A stretch of 24,039 nt of DNA from Pseudomonadota bacterium (GCA_023390055.1 JAEWDP010000146.1:1-24039), one strand, 5' to 3'; numbered from the stretch's first letter, positions 13,910-22,459 are shown. The notes: a model not told the origin generated them from the sequence alone. Numbers and translations: made by a program.

Positions 13910-16900
13910 ATGAAACAGATCATGACGCTGATGGTTCGGTTGTTGAAATGGAGCGCTTGGGTCGTGCTCACCGCTGTGGCGATTTTACTCGTCATGGCTA
14001 TTGGCATATTGCTTTTTGTCGGCCTCACACCTGTCGGAAGCCAAATTGCGGCTGAACGCATTTCGACATTGGTCTCCACGCCAGATCGAACGATAGCATT
14101 CTCACCTCCGCAAGGTCTGTTGAGCGGCAGCCTTCGCATCGATGAACTAACCTTGTCGGACAGCAAGGGTACCTATGCCGAGATCGCCGGTATTCACATC
14201 GACTGGTCGCCCTCCGCGCTTGCCCGTGGCATTTTTCGGGCCGAGAGTGTTTCCGTCAGCGAATTCGATCTCCTGCGGACACCAGTTCCTTCCAGCTCAC
14301 CAGTGCCGCAGTCAAGCGGGTCGGGACCAGGCTTCTCGTTACCGATCGGCATAGATGTTGCTCAAATCGATATGCCGAATATCAACCTCTCACCTTCATT
14401 AACTGGTCGAGACTTTTCACTGGCACTTAAAGGCTCGATCAACGCGACTGGCCCGAACATCATTCTGGATCTTGATGCCCATCGCAAGGATGAGCCAAGT
14501 GCCCGCGCGCTGGTTGATGTCACCTACGCTCCTGCAGAAAATCAACTGACTCTCAAGGCATCGGTGTCTGAACCTCAAGGGGGATTGCTTGCCCGCCTTC
14601 TTCATCTGCCCGGCGCTCCGGCAGTCGATCTCGCCCTTGATGGAGCCGGTCCTCTATCCCATTGGGAAGGCAATTTAACCGGCAGCGTCGCTGGCACCCC
14701 GGTGATCGCCGTCAGCGGGAAACACATGATGTTACCGGATGGCAGCCGCAATATCCAAATATCGGGTGGGGGCGAGCTTGCAGCCCTGATGCCCCCCACC
14801 TTCCGACCGCTTTTTGCTGATACGACAGACATTAACCTGGGTGTAAATATAAATCCGACGGGCCGGATCGGCATTGATGATGGCAAGGTAACAACAGGGG
14901 CAGCAAATCTTGTCGCTTCCGGCGTTTGGGACCCTACGGGTGACAACAGCCTAACTGCAAGCCTCACCGGGGCGGACGGGCCTGTCACCATAGTCTGGCC
15001 GATCTCCGGGCATGAAAGCCGCATTACACTGGACACCATCAACTTCACCTTGACCGGCGCATCCACGGCCGCCAGGTTCAATGCCACTGCGGCGCTTCCT
15101 CGTGCCGAGCTTGCTCAGGGCAGCTTCAATCGAATCAGACTCCAGGCCGAAAGTGAAGACCTGAATCTGATGGCCAGAAGCGGGAGCCTTCGAACCCGCG
15201 TTACAATCGCACAAACTGAGTTTGTCAACGAAGAGCTTGATCGCGCTGTGAAGGGACCAGTGACCTTGGATGCCCCGTTGCGCCTTGACCTACCAGCAGT
15301 CGGCCTCGACGCCGCCACCCTAGACAGTGCACGCATCAGTGGCACCATAAGCGGAGCCTACAATACGGCGACGCAGGACGTCAGCGGCAATTTCCGTATT
15401 ACCGCGGCCCCCGATGCACTTCCATCAGCACTCGCTCCCCGTTTTGAAAAAACGATACTCGCTGAAGGCTATATGGAACGAACCGGCGGCGGCAACCTGA
15501 CAGTGGAAAATCTTGTCTTCAGGTCAAACGCCGTCGAGGCCCACGGAAGTGCAACCCTGGTCGGGGGGCACCTTGAAAGCCGGCTGGCGGGCCGCATACC
15601 GGAACTTGGCGTCTGGATGCCTGATACAGAGGGTGCAGCGGGTTTCGATATCTCTGCCACCGGCCCCATTGAGACCCTGAGTGTCAAAGCCATGTTCAAT
15701 GCAGCCCAGGTTCGCCTTGCCGGAAAGTCGCTGCAGGAGCTAGAGCTTGCACTCGATGGCGTGGCTGATTTCCGCTCACCAAGTGGCACGCTGAATGCGA
15801 CCGGCCTGATAGACGGGCAGCCACTCAAGATCGCGACCAATCTCGTGTCTTCGGGCGGACAGACGTCGGCACCGGAAATTGAGGTTGAGGTTGGACCGAA
15901 CCGGTTGCGCGGTGCACTTGATTTCTCTCCCGAATTTCTGCCGGAAGGGAGCCTGACCTTCGATTTCCCTGATGTCTCACTCCTGGCTGCACTTGTCGCC
16001 CAACACGCAAAGGGCGACCTGCACGGGATGGCAATATTTCATAACCAGGGTGGTCATTCTTCCGTAGCCGTTCAGGCGTCTGGCCACAATCTGGCTCGCG
16101 ATAACATCGCAATTGTAAACCCACAGATTGATCTGACCGTTCCCGATATCAGAGTTCCAGCGGTCGACGGAACCATAAGGGCGGACCGGATCGGCACGGA
16201 AACCGCTGCAGTCGAAACATTCTCGCTGGAGTTCGACTATCAGGCCACGGGAACCCGGGTGAATCTGGACGCTCGATATGACAACGCACCGCTGACGGCT
16301 GCTGCAATCATTCGCACCGGTGACCAGATCATTGTCGACCTTGAGAGGTTCTCAGCAGCCCCACGAGACATTCTCATCAGATTGGCCGCACCGACAACGA
16401 TTAACGTTGATGGAGCGAACGCCATCCTCTCGAATTTTACCTTGACTACCGGCAATGGTAGCGTCAGCGTGACTGGTACCGCAGGGCAGTCACTCGATCT
16501 CAAGGCAGAGATCGAAGCCCTGCCCGCGAACCTGATCAACAGTTTTGTTCCTGCGATCAACGCAGCCGGTTCCATCTCAGGCACGATCGAGGCCGAAGGC
16601 TCGATAACGTCACCAGCAATTCGATACGATCTGCGATGGTCAAACGCGCAGCTTCAGCCAACCCGACAAGCCGGCATAGGCCCATTGAATCTGGAAGCAG
16701 TTGGGACCTATGCGAACAATACGGTGAATTTGGAGAGAACAAACCTGTCGGGGCCTGCAGGCTTGGCTCTGAATGCCTCGGGCCGCATAGAGCTTTCCGA
16801 AGGCTCCACTCCTATTCTCGAGATCAATGGCGAGGCAGTGTCTATTCCTGCAAGTCTGGCCAATGCATTCGTACCGGGGCTTGACGCGCGTGGTACCATC

Positions 16901-18418
16901 GCTGGAACGGTGACGGCCGCGGGCACTCCGCAGGCGCCGGCCGTTAGGTATGACCTCACTTGGTCGGGTGCAGCCATTGGACAGACGACCTCGGCCGGGC
17001 TTTCGCCACTGCAGGTTCACGCGACCGGTGAATATAGAAACAGCATCGTCTCTCTGGAGACGAACCTGTCCGGCCAGAACAACTTGTCCCTCACCGGAGG
17101 GGGAACGATCACTCTACAAGACGCAAAGGGATTGAACCTTGCCTTCAACGGCCAGATACCGTTCGCAGTGCTCGCGGGCCAGCTATCGAGCCAGGGGTTC
17201 ATCCTTGAAGGTACGGGTACGATCGACTTGGCGATAACCGGGACAGTGGCCGCGCCGAATATAACCGGCTCCGCATCCTCTTCTGGAGCACGTTTTATCG
17301 ATGTTCGCAGAAATCTTGCGATTGAGCAGCTTGCGGCGAGCATATCGTTCAATGGCACAGAAGCTAGACTTGATAACTTCACTGGAGATCTTTCCACAGG
17401 GGGCACCATTTCAGCTACAGGGACCGTGGGAATCACCCCCGGCTCCGGTTTCCCTGCCGATCTGTCCATCATCCTCACCGACGCTACCTATGTCGAAGGT
17501 ACCTTGCTGTCAGTGACTGCAGACGGGACCCTCACCGTTACCGGTCCATTGTTGAATGGGCCCGTCCTTGGCGGTCATCTGACACTGGCGGAAGCAGCGA
17601 TAACAGTCCCGGCACAATTGCCGACCTCGCTTGCAAAGATTGATATTCGTCATCGAAATCCACCACCCGAAGTTGCTCGGCAATTACGCAAGATCACTCC
17701 TCCCCAAGAAACGACTACTGCACGCCCCCTCGCCCTTAACCTGGCGATCAGCGCGCCGAATGGCATATTTGTTCGGGGCCGTGGCATCGATGCTGAACTC
17801 GGAGGAGATCTCGCAATCTCTGGAACCGCAACCGTCCCCGTGGTCTCCGGAGGCTTTGAAATGCGCCGGGGTCGCATCGTTATCCTGACGAAGCGCCTGG
17901 ATTTCACGTCAGGCGAAATTACGTTCGGGGGCTCTTTGATACCTGTTCTTGATCTGGAAGCAACCACCACATCAGACCAGACCGTTGTCACCGTTAACGT
18001 CGCCGGGGTCGCTAATGATCCGGAGATCACCTTTTCGTCTTCCCCCGCTCTGCCACAAGATGAAATCTTGGCACGGCTAATTTTCGGGCAATCCATGTCT
18101 CGTCTGTCTCCATTGCAGATTGCCCAGCTTGCAGATGCTGTGGGGCAGTTGGCTGGAGGTGGATCGTCCTCACTTTTTGAAACCCTACGCAGCAGTCTTG
18201 GCGTCGATGACCTCGACATCAGGACGGATAGTCGGGGTCAAACAACTGTATCTGTTGGACGCTATCTAAATGATCGAACCTATCTTCAGGTCGAACAGGG
18301 AGGAGCGGACGGTGCGCGTGCCACCATCAATCTGGATATCGGGCGCGGCGTGAAACTCAAGGCGGGTGCTGGAACAGAAGGTGGTAGTGCCGGGATATTC
18401 TACGAGAAGGAATACTGA
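13910..18418 (+). CDS. tamB: TamB, inner-membrane-anchored translocation/assembly module protein
   Basis: TamB is an AsmA-like, periplasm-spanning protein that forms the TAM complex with TamA. The 1502 residues begin with a basic segment and one N-terminal membrane anchor (WVVLTAVAILLVMAIGILLF, about residues 14-33). A very long beta-rich region of short alternating strands follows, typical of the groove-shaped beta-taco fold. The C-terminal TamB/DUF490 domain includes LPQDEILARLIFGQSMSRLS, DDLDIRTD and VGRYLNDRTYLQVEQGG, ending FYEKEY. The start at 13910 follows AAAGG closely (spacing about 4); ATG 13922 is an alternative, and the open frame extending back into tamA lacks family similarity. 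An internal repeat of about 108 residues lies near residues 877-1092. Linkage to tamA (25-bp gap) supports the assignment. Confidence 0.94.
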   Translation: MKQIMTLMVRLLKWSAWVVLTAVAILLVMAIGILLFVGLTPVGSQIAAERISTLVSTPDRTIAFSPPQGLLSGSLRIDELTLSDSKGTYAEIAGIHIDWSPSALARGIFRAESVSVSEFDLLRTPVPSSSPVPQSSGSGPGFSLPIGIDVAQIDMPNINLSPSLTGRDFSLALKGSINATGPNIILDLDAHRKDEPSARALVDVTYAPAENQLTLKASVSEPQGGLLARLLHLPGAPAVDLALDGAGPLSHWEGNLTGSVAGTPVIAVSGKHMMLPDGSRNIQISGGGELAALMPPTFRPLFADTTDINLGVNINPTGRIGIDDGKVTTGAANLVASGVWDPTGDNSLTASLTGADGPVTIVWPISGHESRITLDTINFTLTGASTAARFNATAALPRAELAQGSFNRIRLQAESEDLNLMARSGSLRTRVTIAQTEFVNEELDRAVKGPVTLDAPLRLDLPAVGLDAATLDSARISGTISGAYNTATQDVSGNFRITAAPDALPSALAPRFEKTILAEGYMERTGGGNLTVENLVFRSNAVEAHGSATLVGGHLESRLAGRIPELGVWMPDTEGAAGFDISATGPIETLSVKAMFNAAQVRLAGKSLQELELALDGVADFRSPSGTLNATGLIDGQPLKIATNLVSSGGQTSAPEIEVEVGPNRLRGALDFSPEFLPEGSLTFDFPDVSLLAALVAQHAKGDLHGMAIFHNQGGHSSVAVQASGHNLARDNIAIVNPQIDLTVPDIRVPAVDGTIRADRIGTETAAVETFSLEFDYQATGTRVNLDARYDNAPLTAAAIIRTGDQIIVDLERFSAAPRDILIRLAAPTTINVDGANAILSNFTLTTGNGSVSVTGTAGQSLDLKAEIEALPANLINSFVPAINAAGSISGTIEAEGSITSPAIRYDLRWSNAQLQPTRQAGIGPLNLEAVGTYANNTVNLERTNLSGPAGLALNASGRIELSEGSTPILEINGEAVSIPASLANAFVPGLDARGTIAGTVTAAGTPQAPAVRYDLTWSGAAIGQTTSAGLSPLQVHATGEYRNSIVSLETNLSGQNNLSLTGGGTITLQDAKGLNLAFNGQIPFAVLAGQLSSQGFILEGTGTIDLAITGTVAAPNITGSASSSGARFIDVRRNLAIEQLAASISFNGTEARLDNFTGDLSTGGTISATGTVGITPGSGFPADLSIILTDATYVEGTLLSVTADGTLTVTGPLLNGPVLGGHLTLAEAAITVPAQLPTSLAKIDIRHRNPPPEVARQLRKITPPQETTTARPLALNLAISAPNGIFVRGRGIDAELGGDLAISGTATVPVVSGGFEMRRGRIVILTKRLDFTSGEITFGGSLIPVLDLEATTTSDQTVVTVNVAGVANDPEITFSSSPALPQDEILARLIFGQSMSRLSPLQIAQLADAVGQLAGGGSSSLFETLRSSLGVDDLDIRTDSRGQTTVSVGRYLNDRTYLQVEQGGADGARATINLDIGRGVKLKAGAGTEGGSAGIFYEKEY
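16538..17185 (+). repeat. Internal 324-nt (108-residue) tandem repeat in tamB
   Basis: Two adjacent protein segments align almost without gaps. NSFVPAINAAGSISGT with AIRYDLRW and NLSGPAGLAL in the first corresponds to NAFVPGLDARGTIAGT with AVRYDLTW and NLSGQNNLSL in the second, with a period of 324 bases (16538 to 16862). A more decayed third copy seems to start after 17185 (GTGTIDLAITGTVAAPNITG). The DNA itself has diverged, so the duplication is old. Confidence 0.75.
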
Positions 18419-18830
18419 GCTCGTTTATTACCAGAGTACATCGTAAAGTCGGCCGTCCTCACGACATAGACCAGCTAGGCGCGGTTCAGCGTGTGGCCAG
18501 ACCGAAACGGAAAACGGGGTGACGTCAAGCGCCTTCATCTGACGGCTTTCTGCCATGCCGGAAATGCTAACATCAGGACCTTCTTGTTCCTGGCAACACG
18601 GTTTTTCTCAGAGAGCCTCAACTTACGGCAATAACCCTACCGGGATCTCGGTAGTCGCATTAGATCAGCCTCGGAAATCCCAACAATTTAGATTTGGGCA
18701 ATCTTCTTTGCTTAAGATGGAGCGATCGCGACGCGCAGGCCGCTCCGGCATAAAGATTGAAGCGCCTGGTGCTTCTTACGCCCGTCCAGCGTTGCCTTGC
18801 TCCGGGCTTCGGAGTGGTGGAGAGATACGA
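18419..18830. other. Gap between tamB and cheW without a supported gene
   Basis: In 412 bases I find no gene I can support. A plus-strand frame runs through from 18555 into cheW, but its N-terminal 92 residues have no CheW similarity, so I read it as leader. CTACCG-GGATCT-CGGTAG (18637-18654) is a perfect 6-bp hairpin without a T-run. No clear terminator for tamB was found, so read-through into cheW is possible. Confidence 0.55.
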
Positions 18831-19310
18831 ATGAGCACAGCAACAAGCTCTGCAAACTACAGCGGTGAGACCCTGGAAATTATTGCCTTCCGTCTTCATG
18901 ATCAGGAATTCTGTGTTAAAACAACAACGATACGAGAAATCCGTGGGTGGGCACCGTCCACACCGATCCCTCATGCGCCCTCGGACGTTATCGGCGTAAT
19001 GAATTTGCGCGGTTCCGTTATCCCGATCATCGACCTGGCGCAAAAACTCGGCATGCAGAGCGCAGTCGCCACTGAGCGCAGCGCAATCGTCGTCGCCGAA
19101 GTTCATAACATGGTCATCGGCATGCTCGTTGATCAGGTCTCCGATATCCTGACGATCCCCTCCAGTCAGGTTCAACCTGTTCCTGAAATTTCAGCCTCGT
19201 TCGACAAATCATTCTCGGAAGGTATTATTGCGAATGAGAACGGAATGATCTGCTTTCTTAACCTCTCAAAAATGTTCAGAGGCAACGAGGCAGACGAACT
19301 GGCAGCCTGA
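18831..19310 (+). CDS. cheW: CheW chemotaxis coupling protein, orphan
   Basis: CheW bridges methyl-accepting chemoreceptors and the CheA kinase in polar signalling arrays. The 159 residues match the CheW/SH3-like double barrel: EIIAFRLHDQEFCVKTTTIREI at the N-terminus, the receptor/CheA-binding stretch IPHAPSDVIGVMNLRGSVIPIIDL, then VGMLVDQVSDIL-type sequence (here IGMLVDQVSDILTIPSSQV) and GMICFLNLSKMF near the end. The start at 18831 follows GGAGAGA; an upstream extension to 18555 lacks family similarity. No cheA, cheR, cheB, cheY or receptor gene is in the window, so it must work with a cluster elsewhere, as solitary CheW genes do in other rhizobia. It is convergent with the atp operon. A 12-bp direct duplication spans its stop codon. 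Confidence 0.93.
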   Translation: MSTATSSANYSGETLEIIAFRLHDQEFCVKTTTIREIRGWAPSTPIPHAPSDVIGVMNLRGSVIPIIDLAQKLGMQSAVATERSAIVVAEVHNMVIGMLVDQVSDILTIPSSQVQPVPEISASFDKSFSEGIIANENGMICFLNLSKMFRGNEADELAA

Positions 19311-19325
19311 ATCGCAGCCTGAATC
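19302..19325 (+). repeat. 12-bp direct tandem duplication across the cheW stop
   Basis: GCAGCCTGAATC occurs twice in immediate succession (19302-19313 and 19314-19325). The first copy holds the final codons and TGA stop of cheW, and the second repeats an in-frame TGA 12 bases later. Perfect identity suggests a recent slippage event; the protein is unchanged and a back-up stop is created. Confidence 0.8.
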
Positions 19326-19332
19326 CAAGAGC

Positions 19333-19383
19333 CCCACGCCAGGCTTGTTCGCCCCACAAAGATCGCGGGATGAATGGCGTGGG
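19333..19383. repeat. 9-bp inverted repeat downstream of cheW
   Basis: CCCACGCCA (19333-19341) and TGGCGTGGG (19375-19383) are perfectly complementary around a 33-nt loop. AAAATTC rather than a T-run follows on the plus strand. It lies 22 bp after the cheW stop, so it may be a 3'-end stabilising structure or a factor-dependent stop. Confidence 0.55.
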
Positions 19384-19470
19384 AAAATTCGGGCGCAGGC
19401 AACCCATTTTGTTTCCTGAACTGATTGGTGACTGCTCAACGACAACCAAATGAGATCAGGTCACGATCAG

Positions 19471-19563
19471 ATGGCGAAATCCGTGCTTATCGTCGCCAAG
19501 AGCCTTTTCGACACGCTGCTGAAAGCATCGATCCTAGCCGTTCAGACATCACCGGTGGCTTGA
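19471..19563 (+). other. Possible 30-codon remnant of a response-regulator gene
   Basis: A small open frame starts MAKSVLIVAKSLFDTLLKAS, which recalls the first strand and helix of CheY-type receiver domains (MxKSVLIVDDSxFxRxxL), but the two phosphorylation-pocket Asp residues read Ala-Lys and a stop follows at residue 31. The ribosome binding site is weak (AGG 13 bases upstream). It lies between cheW and atpC. It may be a decayed cheY-like gene or chance; the resemblance covers only about 20 residues. Confidence 0.22.
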
Positions 19564-19572
19564 ATTCTGATC

Positions 19573-19593
19573 GGCCTTGAAACATCGAAGGCC
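19573..19593 (-). terminator. Possible 3'-end hairpin of the atp operon
   Basis: GGCCTT (19573-19578) and AAGGCC (19588-19593) pair around a 9-nt loop, just 10-30 bp after the atpC stop on the minus strand. A competing stem GCCTC-TAC-GAGGC (19591-19603) overlaps it. No T-run follows, so intrinsic termination is doubtful; it may mark the transcript's 3' end. Confidence 0.35.
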
Positions 19594-19603
19594 TCTACGA
19601 GGC

Positions 19604-20011
19604 TCAGGCCGGCAGAATGGCACCGTTGAGCTCAGTGAGTTGGTCGAGATATTCTTCCAACTTTGTCTTGTGCTCATCGCTCGTTGCCGCATCTGCATCT
19701 GCTCTGGCGGCTTCGATGCGGGCCCGCAATGTTTCTGCTGTAACGTCCGTTAGTGGTACTGCTGATTCAGCAAGAAGAGTGCATCCGGTCGGAAGTATGT
19801 CAGCAAAACCGCCAAACACCACGTATTTGTTAACCTGACCCGATGCGAGTTTCACCGATACGATGCCCGGCTTGATGGTCGTCATCGTCGGGGCATGGTT
19901 TGCAAGAACCGTCATCTCGCCAAGAGTGGCCGGAACCACGACCTCGGTGACCTTTTCTGAAACAAGAAGGCGCTCCGGAGAAACGAGCTCGAAATTGAAG
20001 GCGTCAGCCAT
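19604..20011 (-). CDS. atpC: ATP synthase F1 subunit epsilon
   Basis: Epsilon is the central-stalk subunit that couples rotation to the c-ring and inhibits ATP hydrolysis. The 135-residue length is normal. The N-terminal beta-sandwich is clear (FNFELVSPERLLVSEKVTEV, VVPATLGEMTVLANHAPTMT, KPGIVSV, FGGFADIL), followed by a helical C-terminal hairpin from about residue 88 (TAETLRARIEAARADADAA). It is the last F1 gene, 70 bp after atpD, a wider gap than the 20-30 bp between the other atp genes. That gap holds a strong hairpin which may tune epsilon expression. The ribosome binding site is weak (GAAG about 10 bases upstream). Confidence 0.96.
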   Translation of the reverse strand: MADAFNFELVSPERLLVSEKVTEVVVPATLGEMTVLANHAPTMTTIKPGIVSVKLASGQVNKYVVFGGFADILPTGCTLLAESAVPLTDVTAETLRARIEAARADADAATSDEHKTKLEEYLDQLTELNGAILPA

Positions 20012-20042
20012 AGCGGTTCACTTCTTCATGAGTTACGTGCGA

Positions 20043-20069
20043 AGGCGCGCTGTTGTTTCCAGCGCGCCT
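20043..20069 (-). promoter_or_regulatory. 10-bp perfect hairpin in the atpD-atpC gap
   Basis: AGGCGCGCTG (20043-20052) and CAGCGCGCCT (20060-20069) form a perfect, very GC-rich 10-bp stem with a 7-nt loop, placed between the atpD stop and the atpC start in the operon transcript. No T-run follows on the minus strand (TCGCACG), so it is unlikely to be a simple terminator. A role in mRNA processing, stability or subunit stoichiometry is an inference. Confidence 0.65.
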
Positions 20070-20081
20070 GCCTTAATGGGC

Positions 20082-21524
20082 TCAAGCGGCTTCGGCCAGC
20101 TTCTTGGCCTTTTCGATAGCTTCCTCGATGGATCCTACCATGTAGAATGCAGCCTCAGGCAGATGATCGTATTCGCCCTCAACAAGGCCCTTGAAGCCCT
20201 TGATAGTATCTTCCAGCGCAACAAGCTTGCCCGGGGCGCCCGTGAATACTTCAGCAACAAAGAATGGTTGTGAAAGGAAGCGCTCGATCTTGCGGGCTCG
20301 GGCAACTGCGAGCTTGTCCTCTTCGGACAACTCATCCATGCCCAGGATCGCAATGATGTCCTGAAGAGCCTTGTAGCGCTGCAACGTCGACTGAACCTTA
20401 CGTGCAACCTCGTAGTGCTCTTCACCGACAATCATGGGGTCCAACATTCTCGAAGTGGAGTCGAGCGGGTCGACAGCCGGATAGATACCCTTTTCCGCAA
20501 TCGAACGCGACAGAACTGTCGTTGCGTCCAAATGCGCAAATGATGTCGCCGGCGCCGGATCCGTAAGGTCATCGGCAGGAACGTAGATCGCCTGAACCGA
20601 GGTAATCGATCCCTTGGTTGTTGTTGTGATCCGCTCCTGCATCTGACCCATGTCAGTCGCAAGTGTCGGCTGGTAGCCCACAGCAGATGGAATTCGCCCC
20701 AATAGCGCGGACACTTCCGAACCCGCCTGCGTGAAACGGAAAATGTTGTCAACGAAGAAGAGAACATCCTGTCCCTTGTCACGGAAGTCTTCAGCAACTG
20801 TCAGACCGGTCAGCGCGACACGCGCACGCGCACCTGGAGGCTCGTTCATCTGCCCGTATACGAGAGCTGCCTTGGAGCCTTCGCCACCTCCGAGCTTGTT
20901 CACCCCGGACTCAATCATCTCATGGTAAAGGTCATTACCTTCACGGGTACGTTCGCCCACACCAGCGAATACCGAGTATCCGCCATGTGCCTTGGCAACG
21001 TTGTTGATCAATTCCATGATCAGAACCGTCTTGCCAACACCCGCACCACCGAACAGACCGATCTTGCCACCCTTGGCATATGGAGCCAAGAGGTCGACAA
21101 CCTTGATGCCTGTGACAAGGATCATCGCTTCAGTCGACTGCTCGACGTAAGCCGGCGCATCCTGGTGGATAGCACGCTTAACCTCAGTCGTGAGCGGGCC
21201 GGCCTCATCGACGGGGTCGCCGATGACGTTCATAATCCGGCCAAGTGTCTGATCGCCCACCGGAACCGAAATTGGAGCGCCCGTATCGGCGACCTTTTGA
21301 CCGCGAACAAGACCCTCAGTCGAATCCATGGCGATTGTGCGGACGGAATTTTCTCCGAGGTGTTGAGCAACCTCGAGAACAAGACGCGAGCCGTTGTTGT
21401 CGGTTTCGAGTGCGTTCAAGATGGCAGGAAGTTCACCATCGAAGGCAACGTCGACGACGGCGCCAATGACCTGCGTGACCTTACCAACGGAGGTACCGGC
21501 TTCCAGGGTAGCTGCAATAGCCAT
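20082..21524 (-). CDS. atpD: ATP synthase F1 subunit beta
   Basis: Beta is the catalytic F1 subunit, three copies alternating with alpha, making ATP from ADP and phosphate at the inner membrane's cytoplasmic face. Across its 480 residues are the Walker A motif GGAGVGKT (159-166, Lys165), the catalytic Glu191 in GVGERTREGND, LFFVDNIFRFTQAGSEVSAL (Walker B region), and the DELSEED motif of the C-terminal lever that contacts gamma (GMDELSEEDKLAVARARK). The ATG at 21524 follows AGAGGG. It lies 23 bp after atpG. The protein lacks the long alanine/lysine-rich N-terminal extension found in some rhizobial AtpD proteins. Confidence 0.98.
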   Translation of the reverse strand: MAIAATLEAGTSVGKVTQVIGAVVDVAFDGELPAILNALETDNNGSRLVLEVAQHLGENSVRTIAMDSTEGLVRGQKVADTGAPISVPVGDQTLGRIMNVIGDPVDEAGPLTTEVKRAIHQDAPAYVEQSTEAMILVTGIKVVDLLAPYAKGGKIGLFGGAGVGKTVLIMELINNVAKAHGGYSVFAGVGERTREGNDLYHEMIESGVNKLGGGEGSKAALVYGQMNEPPGARARVALTGLTVAEDFRDKGQDVLFFVDNIFRFTQAGSEVSALLGRIPSAVGYQPTLATDMGQMQERITTTTKGSITSVQAIYVPADDLTDPAPATSFAHLDATTVLSRSIAEKGIYPAVDPLDSTSRMLDPMIVGEEHYEVARKVQSTLQRYKALQDIIAILGMDELSEEDKLAVARARKIERFLSQPFFVAEVFTGAPGKLVALEDTIKGFKGLVEGEYDHLPEAAFYMVGSIEEAIEKAKKLAEAA

Positions 21525-21547
21525 TATTATTACCCTCTTTCGTTATC

Positions 21548-22429
21548 TCAGAGCGCTTCCGCGCCCGAAATGATTTCAATGAGTTCCTTGGTGATCTGAG
21601 CCTGACGCTGACGGTTGTATGATAGGGTCAGCTTGTCGATCATCTCACCGGCGTTACGCGTTGCATTGTCCATTGCAGACATCTGCGCGCCGTAGAAGGA
21701 TGCGTTGTTTTCCAGAATTGCTCGAAAGATCTGGACCGCGACGTTGCGAGGCAGAAGCTCTTCGAGAATTTCTTCTTCGCTAGGCTCATACTCGTAAAGA
21801 GCCATCGAGCCGGTGGATGCACCATCTGCCTGCTCGAACTTCGCCGGGATGATCTGTTGCGCGGTCGCGACCTGGGAAATCACTGACTGGAACCGAGCGT
21901 AAAACAGCGTCGCGACGTCGAACTCGCCTCTGTTGAACAGATCCAGGACCTTGCGCGCAACTTCGTCGGCATTGGCAAAGCCCAACTGCTTGACCTCGCG
22001 GAAGGTTATATAATCGACAATGTTTTCCCGGAATGTGCGACGCAAGATATCATTGCCCTTGCGACCGACGGTCAGGATCTTCACCGTTTTGCCTTCACTG
22101 AGAAGCTTCAACGCATGATCCCGGGCGAGCCTGATGATCGACGAGTTGAAGCCGCCAGCAAGGCCACGCTCCCCGGTGGCAACTACGAGTAGATGAACCT
22201 GATCGCGACCGGTTCCCTGAAGCAGCAGCGGTGCATCTGCATTGCCAGCGGAAGCTGCGCTCAGGCCAGCCAGCACCTTGTCCATACGTTCCGCATAAGG
22301 TCGGGCGGCTTCCGCCGCCTCCTGCGCACGGCGCAGTTTCGCCGCAGCGACCATTTTCATCGCCTTGGTGATCTTCTGCGTCGCCTTGACGGAGGCGATC
22401 CGGTTCTTCAGATCCTTGAGTGAAGGCAT
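21548..22429 (-). CDS. atpG: ATP synthase F1 subunit gamma
   Basis: Gamma is the central rotor shaft of F1. The 293 residues have the two long helices expected for its coiled coil: the N-terminal MPSLKDLKNRIASVKATQKI with TKAMKMVAAAKLRRAQ, and the C-terminal MDNATRNAGEMIDKLTLSYN with RQAQITKELIEIISGAEAL. Between them is the Rossmann-like domain, with GERGLAGGFNSSI near residue 80. The ATG at 22429 has AAGGA about 10 bases upstream. The gene lies between atpA (30-bp gap) and atpD (23-bp gap) in the usual F1 order and is co-transcribed with them. Confidence 0.97.
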   Translation of the reverse strand: MPSLKDLKNRIASVKATQKITKAMKMVAAAKLRRAQEAAEAARPYAERMDKVLAGLSAASAGNADAPLLLQGTGRDQVHLLVVATGERGLAGGFNSSIIRLARDHALKLLSEGKTVKILTVGRKGNDILRRTFRENIVDYITFREVKQLGFANADEVARKVLDLFNRGEFDVATLFYARFQSVISQVATAQQIIPAKFEQADGASTGSMALYEYEPSEEEILEELLPRNVAVQIFRAILENNASFYGAQMSAMDNATRNAGEMIDKLTLSYNRQRQAQITKELIEIISGAEAL

Positions 22430-22459
22430 CCGTTATCGGTCCTTAGGCTAGATCCGGTT

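Noticed and set aside
18555..18830. 92-residue N-terminal extension of CheW
   Set aside because: There is no similarity to CheW, its composition is low-quality, and there is a good ribosome binding site at 18831.
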